This document shows, in pieces, positions 51,066 through 63,219 of a DNA stretch of 64,000 bases. Under the pieces are notes generated by a model. That model saw only the letters and a list, made by a program, of their open reading frames with translations. It ran no database searches and was not told the origin of the DNA. The DNA lies in NCBI GenBank assembly GCA_036675815.1, contig JAKFEE010000022.1, positions 62,001 through 126,000 on the forward strand. The letters are read 5' to 3'. The translations under genes were made by a program, and so were the position numbers. This stretch comes from JAKFEE01 sp036675815. GTDB taxonomy: Bacteria; Pseudomonadota; Alphaproteobacteria; Rhodospirillales; Magnetospirillaceae. Every line of letters begins with the position of its first letter. Position 1 is the first letter of the stretch.

Positions 51066-51743
51066 ATGCCCATGATCCTTGTTCTTCTTGCGCTCGGGGT
51101 CTTCGCCGCTGTGTCGCCGGCCTGGAGCCAAGCCAATTTGCGCCCGGACCCGGTCCCGCGCGTACCGCCGCAGGCGGGCCAGGGACTGCCGCTGGAGGAC
51201 GTCGAGTTCCTGAAGGCCGCCGTCGCCGAAAGCCGTGCCGAAATCGAGCTGGCCAAGCTGGCGGCCAAAGCCCAATCCCCGCAAATCAAGGACATCGCCG
51301 CCGGGATCGGCGCGACCCATCAGGAACTGGCTGATCAGCTGGAGGCCTTGGCCAAGCAGCGTCAAGTCGACTTGTCGAAGGTCGAGGGCGACGTGCCGGA
51401 CCAGGGCGGGCCCGGAGGTGCCGCCAGTGCGGTAACGGCCGAGAAACACGCGGAGGCCAGGGGCAAGCAAGCGCTGTCGCGTCTGTCGGGAATGTCGGGC
51501 GAGGGCTTCGGCGCCGCCTACGTGCAGGAACAGATCGCCATCCACGATCGTCTGGTCGACCTGTACCAGACGCAGGCATCGAATACGCCGGACAGCAAAC
51601 TGGCAGCCTTCGCCATCGAGGGGCTGGTCGTTATCCAGCGCGACCGCGCCGCCTTGCGCCGTGTGGCTGGCCAGTTCGGCATCGCCGTGGAAAAGGAGGG
51701 GCAGCCCCCCCAATACGGGGACGTGAACCGCAGGCGCGAATAG
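51066..51743 (+). CDS. DUF4142 domain exported protein
   Basis: A 225-residue exported protein. ATG 51066 (MPMILVLLALGVFAAV) follows a GGAG; an earlier in-frame GTG at 51042 overlaps norD and is less likely. The DUF4142 helical bundle covers about residues 45-195, with FLKAAVAESRAEIELAKLA and the AIEGLVVIQRDRAALRRVAG tail. It is ferritin-like in shape but without clear iron ligands. It follows norD by 20 nt and may be cotranscribed with the nor genes, or simply adjacent. Confidence 0.8.
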   Translation: MPMILVLLALGVFAAVSPAWSQANLRPDPVPRVPPQAGQGLPLEDVEFLKAAVAESRAEIELAKLAAKAQSPQIKDIAAGIGATHQELADQLEALAKQRQVDLSKVEGDVPDQGGPGGAASAVTAEKHAEARGKQALSRLSGMSGEGFGAAYVQEQIAIHDRLVDLYQTQASNTPDSKLAAFAIEGLVVIQRDRAALRRVAGQFGIAVEKEGQPPQYGDVNRRRE

Positions 51744-51841
51744 GTATCCTGAATTGCCGCGACATACCTCCGCCGTGTCGAAGCGGCATCCGCGCATCGG
51801 CGCCAAGCTGTTGGCGCGACTTTTCGCCGTCGGAGGGCACA

Positions 51842-52267
51842 ATGTGGCAGGAATTCAAGGAGTTCATCTCGCGTGGCAGCGTGATCGACCTTGCCGTCGG
51901 CGTCATCATCGGCGCCGCGTTCACGGCCATCGTCAACTCGCTGGTCAACGATATCCTGATGCCGCCCATTGGCTGGCTCATCGGCGGCATCGACTTTTCA
52001 AGCTATTACATCAACTTGTCGGGTCAGACCTATGCGTCGCTGGTCGAGGCTCAGCAGGCGGGGGCGCCGACCATCAACTACGGCCTGTTCCTCAACGCTT
52101 TGGTGCGTTTCCTGATCATTGCCGCCGCCATCTTCATCATCATTCGTCAGGTGAACAAGCTGTGGCGCTCAGAGCGCGCCGCGCCACCGCCACCGTCGCC
52201 GCCGACACGCCAGGAGCAGTTGCTGGCCGAAATCCGTGACGTGCTGCGCGGCTCGCCGGCGGCATAA
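51842..52267 (+). CDS. mscL: Large-conductance mechanosensitive channel
   Basis: MscL opens under membrane tension and saves cells from osmotic burst. The 141-residue product starts MWQEFKEFISRGSVIDLAVGVIIGAAFTAIVNSLV, the highly conserved N-terminal helix and first membrane helix. A longer-than-usual periplasmic loop (about residues 45-80) and a second helix precede the C-terminal coiled region. ATG 51842 is preceded by GGAGGG. It stands alone between the DUF4142 and AsmA genes. Confidence 0.95.
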   Translation: MWQEFKEFISRGSVIDLAVGVIIGAAFTAIVNSLVNDILMPPIGWLIGGIDFSSYYINLSGQTYASLVEAQQAGAPTINYGLFLNALVRFLIIAAAIFIIIRQVNKLWRSERAAPPPPSPPTRQEQLLAEIRDVLRGSPAA

Positions 52268-52337
52268 TTTGAGACGTCACCCCAGCGCATGCCCCTAAAC
52301 ATCGAGAACCATTGGTGAATTTTCGTGTTTTCCGAAG

Positions 52338-54278
52338 GTGACCTATCGGCGCGGATTCGCTCTCTTTTTCATGATCATCCTCGTGGTGGCCGCAGTGGGC
52401 GTAGCGGCCTTGCGGCTGGTCGACTGGCCGCAACTGAAAGGCTGGGCGAACGAGCAGGCACGCGGGACCACCGGCCGCGATCTCGCCATTGATGGGCGCC
52501 TTTCCATCGATCTGTTGTCGTGGACGCCGTCGCTGATCGCCGAACGGGTGCGTCTGTCGAACCCGCCCTGGGCATCGCGCCCCGACATGGCCACCATCGG
52601 CCGGTTGAGCCTGGTCATCGATCTGAAAGCGATCCTTCGCGGGCAACTGCGCATCACCGACCTGCGCGTGCAAGACATCGACCTACGCCTGGAGGAAAAC
52701 GGCGATGGCCGCGCCAACTGGCAATTCGGCGCCACCGACGGCGATGCCGCCGCAGTCGAGGCGGTCGTGCCCGAGGATCGCGGCGACTTGCCGCGCATTG
52801 AGCGGGTGGATGTCGAGCGCGGGCGCTTGACGTATCTGAGCCCGAAATTGGCGGAGCCGATTGTCGCCGAATTCAACCGGATCAAGGCGGAAAATCGCCC
52901 GGATCGCCTTATCCTGGCGGCGGCTGGGACCTATCAGCAGCGCAGCTTTGATCTCGATGCGGAAGGTGGCGGTATCTCGCTATTGCGCGACGAGGCCAAA
53001 CCCTATCCGCTGACCGTCGCGCTCGTCGTGGGCAGCACCAAGGCGCGGCTGAGCGGCACGATGGTCGATCCCATTCAGTTTCTCGGCTTCGATGCCGAGC
53101 TGGCTTTGGCCGGCAACAATCTCGCCGAGCTGTTCCCGATCCTGGGCCTGCCGCTGCCGTCGTCGCCTGCCTACGAGCTCGAGGGACGGCTAACCTCGTC
53201 CAAGGGATTGTGGCGCTTGGACGATTTCACCGGCCGACTGGGCGGCAGCGACATGCGCGGCATGCTGGTGGTGGAGACCGGCCGTGAGGTCCCCCTGCTG
53301 CGTGCCGATGTCACCTCGACGGCGCTTCGCATCGAGGATCTGCAAGGCTTCGTCGGCGAGGATGACGATGCCGGCAAACGGCGGGCGAGCGCTCGCGGAG
53401 GCGATGACGAGGGCGGCCTGGTCCTGCCGCGCGAGCCCTTCAATCTGGAGAAAATGAAGGCGCTCGACGCCGAAGTGCAGTTCGAGGGCAAGCGTATCGT
53501 CACCGGCGGTATGTGGCTGAACGATGTCGCCACCCGCTTCACCTTGAAGGGGGGCCGGCTTGTGGTGGACCCCGTGCGCTTCGGCGTCGTCGGCGGGTCG
53601 GTCGCCGGCATGCTGGTCATCGATGCCAGCCGCAGGATCCCCGAACTGCGCGCCGACCTGAAGCTGCGCCGGCTCGATTTCGCCATTCTGATGCAAGGAA
53701 TCGACCCGCAAAAGGTGTCCACCGGCAAGATCGGCGGGCGCACCGACATCGTGGCGCGCGGCCGTTCGGTGCGTGAGATGGCCCTCAATGCCGAGGGCAG
53801 GGTGCTGGCCTATATGAGCGGGGGCACCATCGGCAACCAGATCCTGGAGATGATTGCGCTCGATCTGCCGCAACTGGTGGCGGATTGGTTCAGCGGCGGC
53901 GGCGAGGTGTGGGCAATCAATTGCGCCATCTTTCCATTCACCATCCGCGACGGCGTGATCGGCAGCAACCATCTGCTGCTCGATGCCCCGTACGACACCA
54001 TCGTGGGGATGGGCCACATCGATCTTGCCAGCGAGCGGCTGGAGTTCAAGCTGACGTCGAAGCCGCGGGACTTCAGCCTGTTCAACACGCCCTCGGTGAT
54101 CACCGTGCGCGGCAGCCTTGCCGAACGCAGGGCCAATGTCGATACGCTCGAGGTCATCGGCGAGACGTTGAAAAAGCTTCTCCTTGCACCCTTCACACCC
54201 TTCACCGAGATGGCACCGGACGAGATCGAGCCGTGCCGCCCGGTGGCTCGCGCCAGCGCCCCGCCCGCGCGGCGCTAG
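52338..54278 (+). CDS. AsmA family protein
   Basis: A 646-residue inner-membrane-anchored protein of the AsmA/TamB-like group, thought to move phospholipids between membranes. The N-terminal helix (about residues 8-26) is followed by WPQLKGWANEQARGTTGRDLAIDGRLSIDL, the typical AsmA start, and long beta-rich stretches. The C-terminal part (GGTIGNQILEMIALDLPQLV and ERLEFKLTSKPRDFSLF) is the AsmA_2-type repeat. It starts at GTG 52338, with no strong ribosome site, and stands alone. Confidence 0.87.
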   Translation: MTYRRGFALFFMIILVVAAVGVAALRLVDWPQLKGWANEQARGTTGRDLAIDGRLSIDLLSWTPSLIAERVRLSNPPWASRPDMATIGRLSLVIDLKAILRGQLRITDLRVQDIDLRLEENGDGRANWQFGATDGDAAAVEAVVPEDRGDLPRIERVDVERGRLTYLSPKLAEPIVAEFNRIKAENRPDRLILAAAGTYQQRSFDLDAEGGGISLLRDEAKPYPLTVALVVGSTKARLSGTMVDPIQFLGFDAELALAGNNLAELFPILGLPLPSSPAYELEGRLTSSKGLWRLDDFTGRLGGSDMRGMLVVETGREVPLLRADVTSTALRIEDLQGFVGEDDDAGKRRASARGGDDEGGLVLPREPFNLEKMKALDAEVQFEGKRIVTGGMWLNDVATRFTLKGGRLVVDPVRFGVVGGSVAGMLVIDASRRIPELRADLKLRRLDFAILMQGIDPQKVSTGKIGGRTDIVARGRSVREMALNAEGRVLAYMSGGTIGNQILEMIALDLPQLVADWFSGGGEVWAINCAIFPFTIRDGVIGSNHLLLDAPYDTIVGMGHIDLASERLEFKLTSKPRDFSLFNTPSVITVRGSLAERRANVDTLEVIGETLKKLLLAPFTPFTEMAPDEIEPCRPVARASAPPARR

Positions 54279-54398
54279 ACTCAAAGGTCGTAGGGTCTTC
54301 TACCGCAATCGTGGGATAGGCAAAGCATCAATGTCTAGTAATAATCGTTTGCATTGCTTATCTCCCTTAGAGGCATGGCCGGCCAACGGAGGTACAGA

Positions 54399-55559
54399 AT
54401 GCCCGATGAGGCGGATGTGGATCGCGACCGCGAGGACCGGACCCGCGATCTCCTGGCGTCCGCGGCTTTTTTCAAGGGCGTCTTTGACATCGCCGTCGAT
54501 GCCATTATCTCGATGGACGAAAGCCAGCGCATCATCCTGTTCAACCAAGGGGCGGAGCGTATCTTCCAGTATCGAGCCGATGAGGTCCTGGGGCAGCCGC
54601 TGGCGATGCTGCTGCCGGAGGATGCCCGCCACCAGCATCACCATCAGGTTGATCGGTTCGGCGATTCGCCAACGGTAGCGCGCCAGATGGGCGAGCGCGG
54701 CAGCATCTGGGGGCGGCGCAAGAATGGCGTCGTATTCCCGGCCGAGGCTTCGATCTCGCACGTCAAGATCGAGGGCCGTCTCGTGTTCACCGCGATCTTG
54801 CGCGACGTCACGGCGGCGCGCCAGGCCGAGCGGGCCATCCGCGAGCTCAACGGCGACCTCGAGCATCGGGCGGCCCAACTCGAGCACGCCAACCGGGAGC
54901 TCGAGGCCTTTTCCTATTCCGTATCCCACGACCTGCGCGCACCGCTGCGCACGATTACCGGGTTCAGTCAGATCCTGATCGAGGACTTCGCCGACCAACT
55001 GGACGCCGAGGGGGCCGATTACCTGCGACGTATCGTCGACGCCGGCGGCCGCATGGCGCAGCTGATTGACGACCTGCTCAACCTGTCGCGCGTCTCGCGG
55101 CAACCGGTGCGCACCAGCCCCGTCGATCTGACCGCGATGGCACATGCCGTTGCCGACGAACTAGGCCGCGCCGATCCCACGCGCAGCGTGCGTTTCACCG
55201 TGGCGGATGGCCTCAGTGCGGTCGCCGATGCGCAACTTCTGCGGGCGGCCATGTACAATCTGCTGGGCAACGCCTGGAAATACACGACCAAGCAGTCTCG
55301 GGCCGTCGTGGAATTCGGCGCACGCCCGGACGACGGCGGGCGGACCGTGTTTTTCGTGCGCGACAACGGGGCCGGCTTCGACATGGCCTATGCCGACAAG
55401 TTGTTCGGCCCATTCCAGCGCCTACATGCCACGGCGGAATATCCCGGTACGGGCATCGGCCTGGCAACCGTCCAGCGCATCATCCACAAGCACGGTGGCG
55501 AGATCTGGGCGGATGCGGCGGTCGGGCAGGGTGCCACCTTCTATTTCACCTTGGAATGA
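54399..55559 (+). CDS. PAS-domain sensor histidine kinase
   Basis: A 386-residue soluble kinase. The start ATG 54399 has GGAGG 6 nt upstream. One PAS domain (about residues 30-150: FDIAVDAIISMDESQRIILFNQGAE) is followed by HisKA with FSYSVSHDLRAPLRTI (phosphohistidine) and a HATPase (NLLGNAWKYT, FGPFQRLHA, GTGIGLATVQRI). The SYSVSHDLRAP block is of the phytochrome/bacteriophytochrome-kinase type. No membrane helix. It precedes an Rcp1-like response regulator and a hybrid kinase in the same direction, which suggests a phosphorelay. Confidence 0.9.
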   Translation: MPDEADVDRDREDRTRDLLASAAFFKGVFDIAVDAIISMDESQRIILFNQGAERIFQYRADEVLGQPLAMLLPEDARHQHHHQVDRFGDSPTVARQMGERGSIWGRRKNGVVFPAEASISHVKIEGRLVFTAILRDVTAARQAERAIRELNGDLEHRAAQLEHANRELEAFSYSVSHDLRAPLRTITGFSQILIEDFADQLDAEGADYLRRIVDAGGRMAQLIDDLLNLSRVSRQPVRTSPVDLTAMAHAVADELGRADPTRSVRFTVADGLSAVADAQLLRAAMYNLLGNAWKYTTKQSRAVVEFGARPDDGGRTVFFVRDNGAGFDMAYADKLFGPFQRLHATAEYPGTGIGLATVQRIIHKHGGEIWADAAVGQGATFYFTLE

Positions 55560-55572
55560 GGAGTTGGCCGAC

Positions 55573-55992
55573 GTGAAACCGATACTGCTGGTCGAAGACA
55601 ATCCGGATGACGAATTGCTGACACTGCGCGCTCTCAAGAAGAATCACATCCACAACGAGGTCGTGGTGGCGCGGGACGGCCCGGAGGCGCTGGCCTACCT
55701 GCTCGGCAGCGACGCGAAGTCGCCAATCTCGCCGGCGATGGTGCTGCTGGACCTCAAGCTGCCCAAGATCGACGGTATCGAGGTGTTGCGACGGCTGCGC
55801 GCCAATCCGGCAACGCGGCTGACGCCGGTGGTCATTCTGACGTCGTCGCGCGAGGACCAGGATCTGATCGCCGGCTACGAGCTCGGCGCCAACAGCTATA
55901 TTCGCAAGCCTGTCGATTTCGGGCAGTTCAGCGAGGCGGTGCGCCATCTCGGGCTTTACTGGCTGGTTCTGAACGAACCGCCGCCGGGATGA
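55573..55992 (+). CDS. Single-domain response regulator (Rcp1-like)
   Basis: A 139-residue receiver with no output domain. It begins at GTG 55573 (KPILLVEDNPDDELL), 9 nt after GAGGAG. The phosphorylated aspartate is in VLLDLKLPKID, the threonine/serine switch in VVILTSSREDQD and the lysine in YIRKPVDFGQF. Rcp1-type regulators receive phosphate from phytochrome-type kinases, which fits the upstream kinase. It overlaps the alternative start of the next gene by 4 nt. Confidence 0.92.
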   Translation: MKPILLVEDNPDDELLTLRALKKNHIHNEVVVARDGPEALAYLLGSDAKSPISPAMVLLDLKLPKIDGIEVLRRLRANPATRLTPVVILTSSREDQDLIAGYELGANSYIRKPVDFGQFSEAVRHLGLYWLVLNEPPPG

Positions 55993-56006
55993 GGGGAGAG
56001 CACGTC

Positions 56007-57947
56007 ATGCCGCCGCTGCTGCGGGTGTTGATCGCCGACGACAACGACGACGATGCGGTGCTCATGGTCCAGTGTATCCGCAAAGGTGGATACCAAGTAG
56101 AGCACCGTCGGGTCGACACGGCCGATGCCATGGAATTGGCGATTGGCGAGCCGGCGTGGGACATCATCATCTCCGACGTCAATATCCCGGGATTTGGCGC
56201 CAAGGCTGCCCTGGAGCTCTACAAGCGCAGCGGGGTCGACCTGCCCTTCATCGTCGTCTCGGGAGTGGTCGGCGAGGAAGCCGCGGTCAGTTTGCTCAAG
56301 AGCGGCGCCCATGACTTCATCCTGAAGACCAACCTGGCCCGGCTCGTCCCGGCCATCGAACGCGCCTTCGGCGATTGGGAGGTGCGACGGGCGCGGCGCG
56401 AGGCCGAGGAAGCGCTGCGCCAGAGCGAGGAACGCTATACGCTGGCCGCCGCCGGCTCGAATGATGGCCTGTGGGATTGGGATCTCATCGATGGGCGCGT
56501 CTACTATTCCGAGCGGTGGAAGGCGATGCTCGGGCATGCCGAGGCCGACATCGGCGATTCGCCGGCGGATTGGCTGGAGCGTGTGCACCCCGATGACCTG
56601 ACGGCACTGCGCGAATGTCTGGATGCCCATCTCGCGGGACGGGCGCCGCATTTTTCGGCCGAGCACCGTTTGCGCGACCGCGATGGCGAGTGGCGCTGGA
56701 TGCTGGTGCGGGGTCTGGCGGTGCGACGGGACGACGGCACACCCTGCCGCATCGCCGGCTCGCTCACCGACATCACGGGCAGCAAGTTGGCCGAGCAGGC
56801 GCTGCGCGAGGCCAAGGACGATCTTGAAAATGCACTGACGGCCAAGACCCGCTTCCTGGCCGCCGCCAGCCATGACTTGCGTCAGCCGGTGCAGGCGCTG
56901 CTGTGCTTCGCCGCCGTACTGGAAAGCGAGCTGCGCGGTCACCCGTCCGAGCGGGTCATTGGCGAACTGCAGGCGTCGCTGAGCGGGCTTACCTGCTTGC
57001 TCGAAAGCCTGCTCGACGTATCGAAGTTGGATGCCGGCATCGTCCAGCCGAACCTGGAAACCATACAGTTGGCCCCGTTCCTCGAACAACTGGCGGCCGA
57101 GATGCGGCCTTCGGCCGAGCAGAAGGGCCTGGAACTGCGTGTGCGGAGCCTCGACGCCGCGGTACGCAGCGACCCGGTGTTGCTGGGGCGAATCTTGCGC
57201 AACCTGGTCGAGAATGCCATCCGCTACACCGAGTCGGGCGGTATCCTGCTCGGCTGTCGCCGCCGCGACGGCCGAATCGCCATCGGCGTGTGGGACACCG
57301 GCATCGGTATCGCGGACGAGCAGCGGCGGCAGATCTTCGAGGAGTTCTACCAGGTCGGCAATACCGAGCGCGATCGCCGCAAGGGCCTCGGCCTGGGGTT
57401 GGCCATCGTCGAGCGCTTGAGCCGATTGCTCGATCACTCGGTGGACGTGCGCTCGCGTCTGGGCCGGGGCTCGAGCTTCACCATCACCGCGGATCTGGTC
57501 GAGGCCACGCCGGAACCATCGGCCGCGCTCGAACACATCGAGTGCAAGTCCGGAACGGTTCTCGTCATCGATGACGATTTCCTCGTGGCGAAGGCGACCG
57601 CCACACTGATGCAGGCTTGGGGATTCGAGGCGGTTGCCGCGACCTCGATCAGGCAGGCCCTGGCGGCATTGCCTGACCCGCCCTCATGTCTGCCGTGCCT
57701 CATCCTGGCCGATTATCGGCTGCGTGAAGGCGAGACCGGGCTCGATGCCATCGAACGCATCTGCCGTCACTGCCAGCGCGACATTCCCAGCATCATCATC
57801 ACCGGTGATACGGCGCCCGAGCGGCTGCGCGAGGTCGAGCGCAGCGGCTTGACCATGCTGCACAAGCCGGTCGACCCCAATCAACTGAGGAACGCCCTTG
57901 CCGCCGTGATGCGATGCCGCGCAAAGGCCACGCCGCTGCCGCCATGA
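56007..57947 (+). CDS. Hybrid receiver-PAS-kinase-receiver protein
   Basis: A 646-residue soluble hybrid. ATG 56007 lies 9 nt after GGGGAG; an earlier ATG at 55989 is also in frame. Order: an N-terminal receiver (about residues 5-125, RVLIADDNDDDAVL, aspartate in IIISDVNIPG, lysine in FILKTNL); a PAS/PAC pair (LAAAGSNDGLWDWDL to SLTDITGSKLAEQAL); HisKA with AASHDLRQPVQALL; HATPase (NLVENAIRYTESGG, KGLGLGLAIVERLS); and a second receiver (TVLVIDDDFLVAKA, aspartate in LADYRLREGETG, lysine in LHKPVDPNQL). No DNA-binding output. It completes the three-gene phosphorelay. Confidence 0.9.
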   Translation: MPPLLRVLIADDNDDDAVLMVQCIRKGGYQVEHRRVDTADAMELAIGEPAWDIIISDVNIPGFGAKAALELYKRSGVDLPFIVVSGVVGEEAAVSLLKSGAHDFILKTNLARLVPAIERAFGDWEVRRARREAEEALRQSEERYTLAAAGSNDGLWDWDLIDGRVYYSERWKAMLGHAEADIGDSPADWLERVHPDDLTALRECLDAHLAGRAPHFSAEHRLRDRDGEWRWMLVRGLAVRRDDGTPCRIAGSLTDITGSKLAEQALREAKDDLENALTAKTRFLAAASHDLRQPVQALLCFAAVLESELRGHPSERVIGELQASLSGLTCLLESLLDVSKLDAGIVQPNLETIQLAPFLEQLAAEMRPSAEQKGLELRVRSLDAAVRSDPVLLGRILRNLVENAIRYTESGGILLGCRRRDGRIAIGVWDTGIGIADEQRRQIFEEFYQVGNTERDRRKGLGLGLAIVERLSRLLDHSVDVRSRLGRGSSFTITADLVEATPEPSAALEHIECKSGTVLVIDDDFLVAKATATLMQAWGFEAVAATSIRQALAALPDPPSCLPCLILADYRLREGETGLDAIERICRHCQRDIPSIIITGDTAPERLREVERSGLTMLHKPVDPNQLRNALAAVMRCRAKATPLPP

Positions 57948-57999
57948 GCCACCGTGCAACGCGCTTGCGATGCTGCTCGCCTTGTAGGACCCTGCGCGC

Positions 58000-58515
58000 A
58001 TGAAGATCTTCGGGATTGCCGGCTGGAGCGGCAGTGGCAAGACCACGCTCATCCTCAAGCTGATCGGTGAGTTGCGCCACCACGGCGTGCGCGTGTCGAC
58101 CATCAAGCGGACCCATCACCGCATCGAGATCGACGAGGCGACCGACGACAGCCGCCGTTTGAGAGATGCCGGTGCCGCCGAGGTCTTGGTGGTGGGCGGC
58201 CGGCGCTGGGCCTTGATGCACGAGCTGCGCGACGGTGCGGAGCCGACGCTGGAGGGGGTGCTGCCGGCATTCGCCGATACCGAGCTGCTTCTGGTCGAAG
58301 GGTTCAAGCGCAACCCGCATGCCAAGCTTGAGGTGTATCGCCCCGATCTCGGCAAGCCGCTGTTGTGCCGAGACGATCCTTCGGTGGTGGCGATCGCCAG
58401 CACGGCTGACGGCCTTGATTTTCCGGTGCCGCGCTACGCCCTGGATGACGCGGCCGCCATCGCCGCCTTCATCATCGACTATTGCGGCTTGGCGGCGTCG
58501 GCGCCCGTACGTTGA
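58000..58515 (+). CDS. mobB: Molybdopterin-guanine dinucleotide biosynthesis protein MobB
   Basis: MobB is a GTP-binding accessory protein for making the molybdenum bis-MGD cofactor. The 171-residue product starts MKIFGIAGWSGSGKTTLIL with Walker A GWSGSGKTT. TIKRTHHRIEIDEATDDSRRLRDAGA and LLVEGFKRNPHAKLEVYRP are the family's conserved blocks. mobA is not in the window. It stands alone, in the same direction as ssb. Confidence 0.92.
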   Translation: MKIFGIAGWSGSGKTTLILKLIGELRHHGVRVSTIKRTHHRIEIDEATDDSRRLRDAGAAEVLVVGGRRWALMHELRDGAEPTLEGVLPAFADTELLLVEGFKRNPHAKLEVYRPDLGKPLLCRDDPSVVAIASTADGLDFPVPRYALDDAAAIAAFIIDYCGLAASAPVR

Positions 58516-58525
58516 CACAAAGCCC

Positions 58526-58554
58526 TTCACCAGTCCGGGGGAAGGCCGTACATT
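58526..58554 (+). promoter_or_regulatory. Possible ssb promoter
   Basis: TTCACC (58526-58531) and TACATT (58549-58554) are 17 nt apart, each about 4/6 of consensus, 32 nt upstream of the ssb start. Confidence 0.4.
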
Positions 58555-58586
58555 GCCCGTTCGACTTTCGTTTGATAGGGACGACC

Positions 58587-59072
58587 ATGGCGGGCAGCGT
58601 CAACAAAGTGATCCTGGTGGGCAACCTCGGCCGTGACCCGGAGGTGCGGCACGCACAGGACGGCTCGAAAATCGTCCAGCTCAACCTCGCCACCTCCGAG
58701 ACGTGGAAGGACCGCCAATCGGGCGAGCGCAAGGAAAGGACCGAGTGGCACCGGGTGGTGATCTTCAATCCCAACCTGGCCGAGATCGCCGAGCGGTACT
58801 TGCGCAAGGGCTCGAAGGTCTATGTCGAGGGGCAATTGCAGACCCGCAAGTGGACGGACCAGAACGGCGCCGAGAAGTACACGACCGAGGTGGTGCTGTC
58901 GCGCTTCAGGGGCGAGCTGACCTTGCTCGACGGCCGCGGCGAGGGCGGCGGTGGTGCCGAGCGTGGCCCTGGCGACGACTATTCGCGGGCGCCGGCGGCG
59001 CGCAGCGGCGGTGCCAAGCCGTCCGGTGGCTGGGAGCCGCCCCCGGACCTCGACGACGAGATCCCGTTCTGA
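58587..59072 (+). CDS. ssb: Single-stranded DNA-binding protein
   Basis: SSB coats single-stranded DNA during replication and repair. The 161-residue product starts MAGSVNKVILVGNLGRDPEVRH, the standard OB-fold beginning. WHRVVIFNPNLAEIAERYLRKGSKVYVEGQL covers the second half of the fold, a glycine-rich spacer follows, and the end is DLDDEIPF, the acidic tip that binds partner proteins. The start at ATG 58587 is 71 nt after mobB, with a promoter-like pair in between. It precedes gyrA, a common alphaproteobacterial order. Confidence 0.96.
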   Translation: MAGSVNKVILVGNLGRDPEVRHAQDGSKIVQLNLATSETWKDRQSGERKERTEWHRVVIFNPNLAEIAERYLRKGSKVYVEGQLQTRKWTDQNGAEKYTTEVVLSRFRGELTLLDGRGEGGGGAERGPGDDYSRAPAARSGGAKPSGGWEPPPDLDDEIPF

Positions 59073-59128
59073 GATAGACATCCCTCATGACGACTGCCGA
59101 CGAGGCGTAGGGCGGGCGGTGCGAAGCG

Positions 59129-59157
59129 GTTGTTCGCAATGGCGATATCTGCTAGCG
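59129..59157 (+). promoter_or_regulatory. Possible gyrA promoter
   Basis: TTGTTC (59129-59134) and TAGCGT (59152-59157) are exactly 17 nt apart and about 70 nt upstream of the gyrA start. Confidence 0.4.
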
Positions 59158-59226
59158 TGCCGCCGGCGTCATAGCGCGTCCCCGCCGCATTTTTCCTAAG
59201 CGAATCAGCAGTCTCCGAGTCTGGAC

Positions 59227-61960
<2,734 letters not shown>

Positions 61961-61968
<8 letters not shown>

Positions 61969-62491
61969 GCGCATCGGAGTCTATCCCGGCACCTTCGATC
62001 CCATCACCGCTGGTCATCAGGACATCATCGCCCGCGCCGCCCGCGCCGTCGACCATCTGGTGGTCGCGGTGGCGATCAATGCCGGCAAGGGGCCGTTGTT
62101 CAGCCCCGAAGAGCGCGTCGAACTGGTGCGCGACGAGCTGGCGGTGATGGCCTTCCCTACCGGCACCACGGTCGAGGTGCGCCCTTTCGGCAATTTGCTG
62201 ATGCAGTTCGCCATGGATTGCAACGCCAAGCTCATCATCCGCGGCCTGCGCGCCGTGTCGGATTTCGAATACGAGTTCCAGATGGCGGGGATGAACGCAC
62301 GCCTGAACCCCGAGATCGAAACGGTGTTCTTGATGGCGTCGGAGCGCTGCCAGTTCATCTCGTCGCGATTCGTCAAGGAGATCGGCCGTCTGGGCGGCGA
62401 CATCTCGTCGTTCGTGTCGCCGCGGGTGCGCGAGCGCCTGAACAGCAAGTTCGCCGAGGAGCGCGCCGCCGAGGCGGCCCAGGGCGGCTGA
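61961..62491 (+). CDS. coaD: Phosphopantetheine adenylyltransferase
   Basis: CoaD makes dephospho-CoA, the penultimate step of CoA synthesis. The 176-residue product starts MSKRIGVYPGTFDPITAGHQD, with the TxxH-type nucleotidyltransferase motif (TAGH) and ISSRFVKEIGRLGG as the second signature. ATG 61961 follows GAGGAGA and overlaps the end of gyrA. gyrA-coaD-cyclophilin is a usual alphaproteobacterial order. Confidence 0.96.
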
Positions 62492-62543
62492 GACGTTTTT
62501 TCGGTTGATCACGCATTAGCAGGAGTTCCCCCATAGGGATTGC

Positions 62544-62663
62544 CGTCACCCCCGCGAACGCGGGGGTCCACCTTCCAGAGACGCTGGGCGGATATGTGTG
62601 ACGCCATCGCGGCGGAAATGCACAGGCCTCTGGAAAAGGATGCCCGCCTACGCGGGAATGACG
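62544..62663. repeat. Paired intergenic palindromic repeat, family 1, copy C
   Basis: Two facing units, CGTCACCCCCGCGAACGCGG and one ending CTACGCGGGAATGACG, enclose an inner inverted pair TTCCAGAG / CTCTGGAA. The whole element could fold as one long hairpin between coaD and the first cyclophilin. Confidence 0.75.
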
Positions 62664-62720
62664 TCCTTTGAGGATGCTCCCGGCCGATCCGTGATGAATC
62701 TTTTTTTTGGAGGAACACCG

Positions 62721-63215
<495 letters not shown>

Positions 63216-63219
63216 GCGT

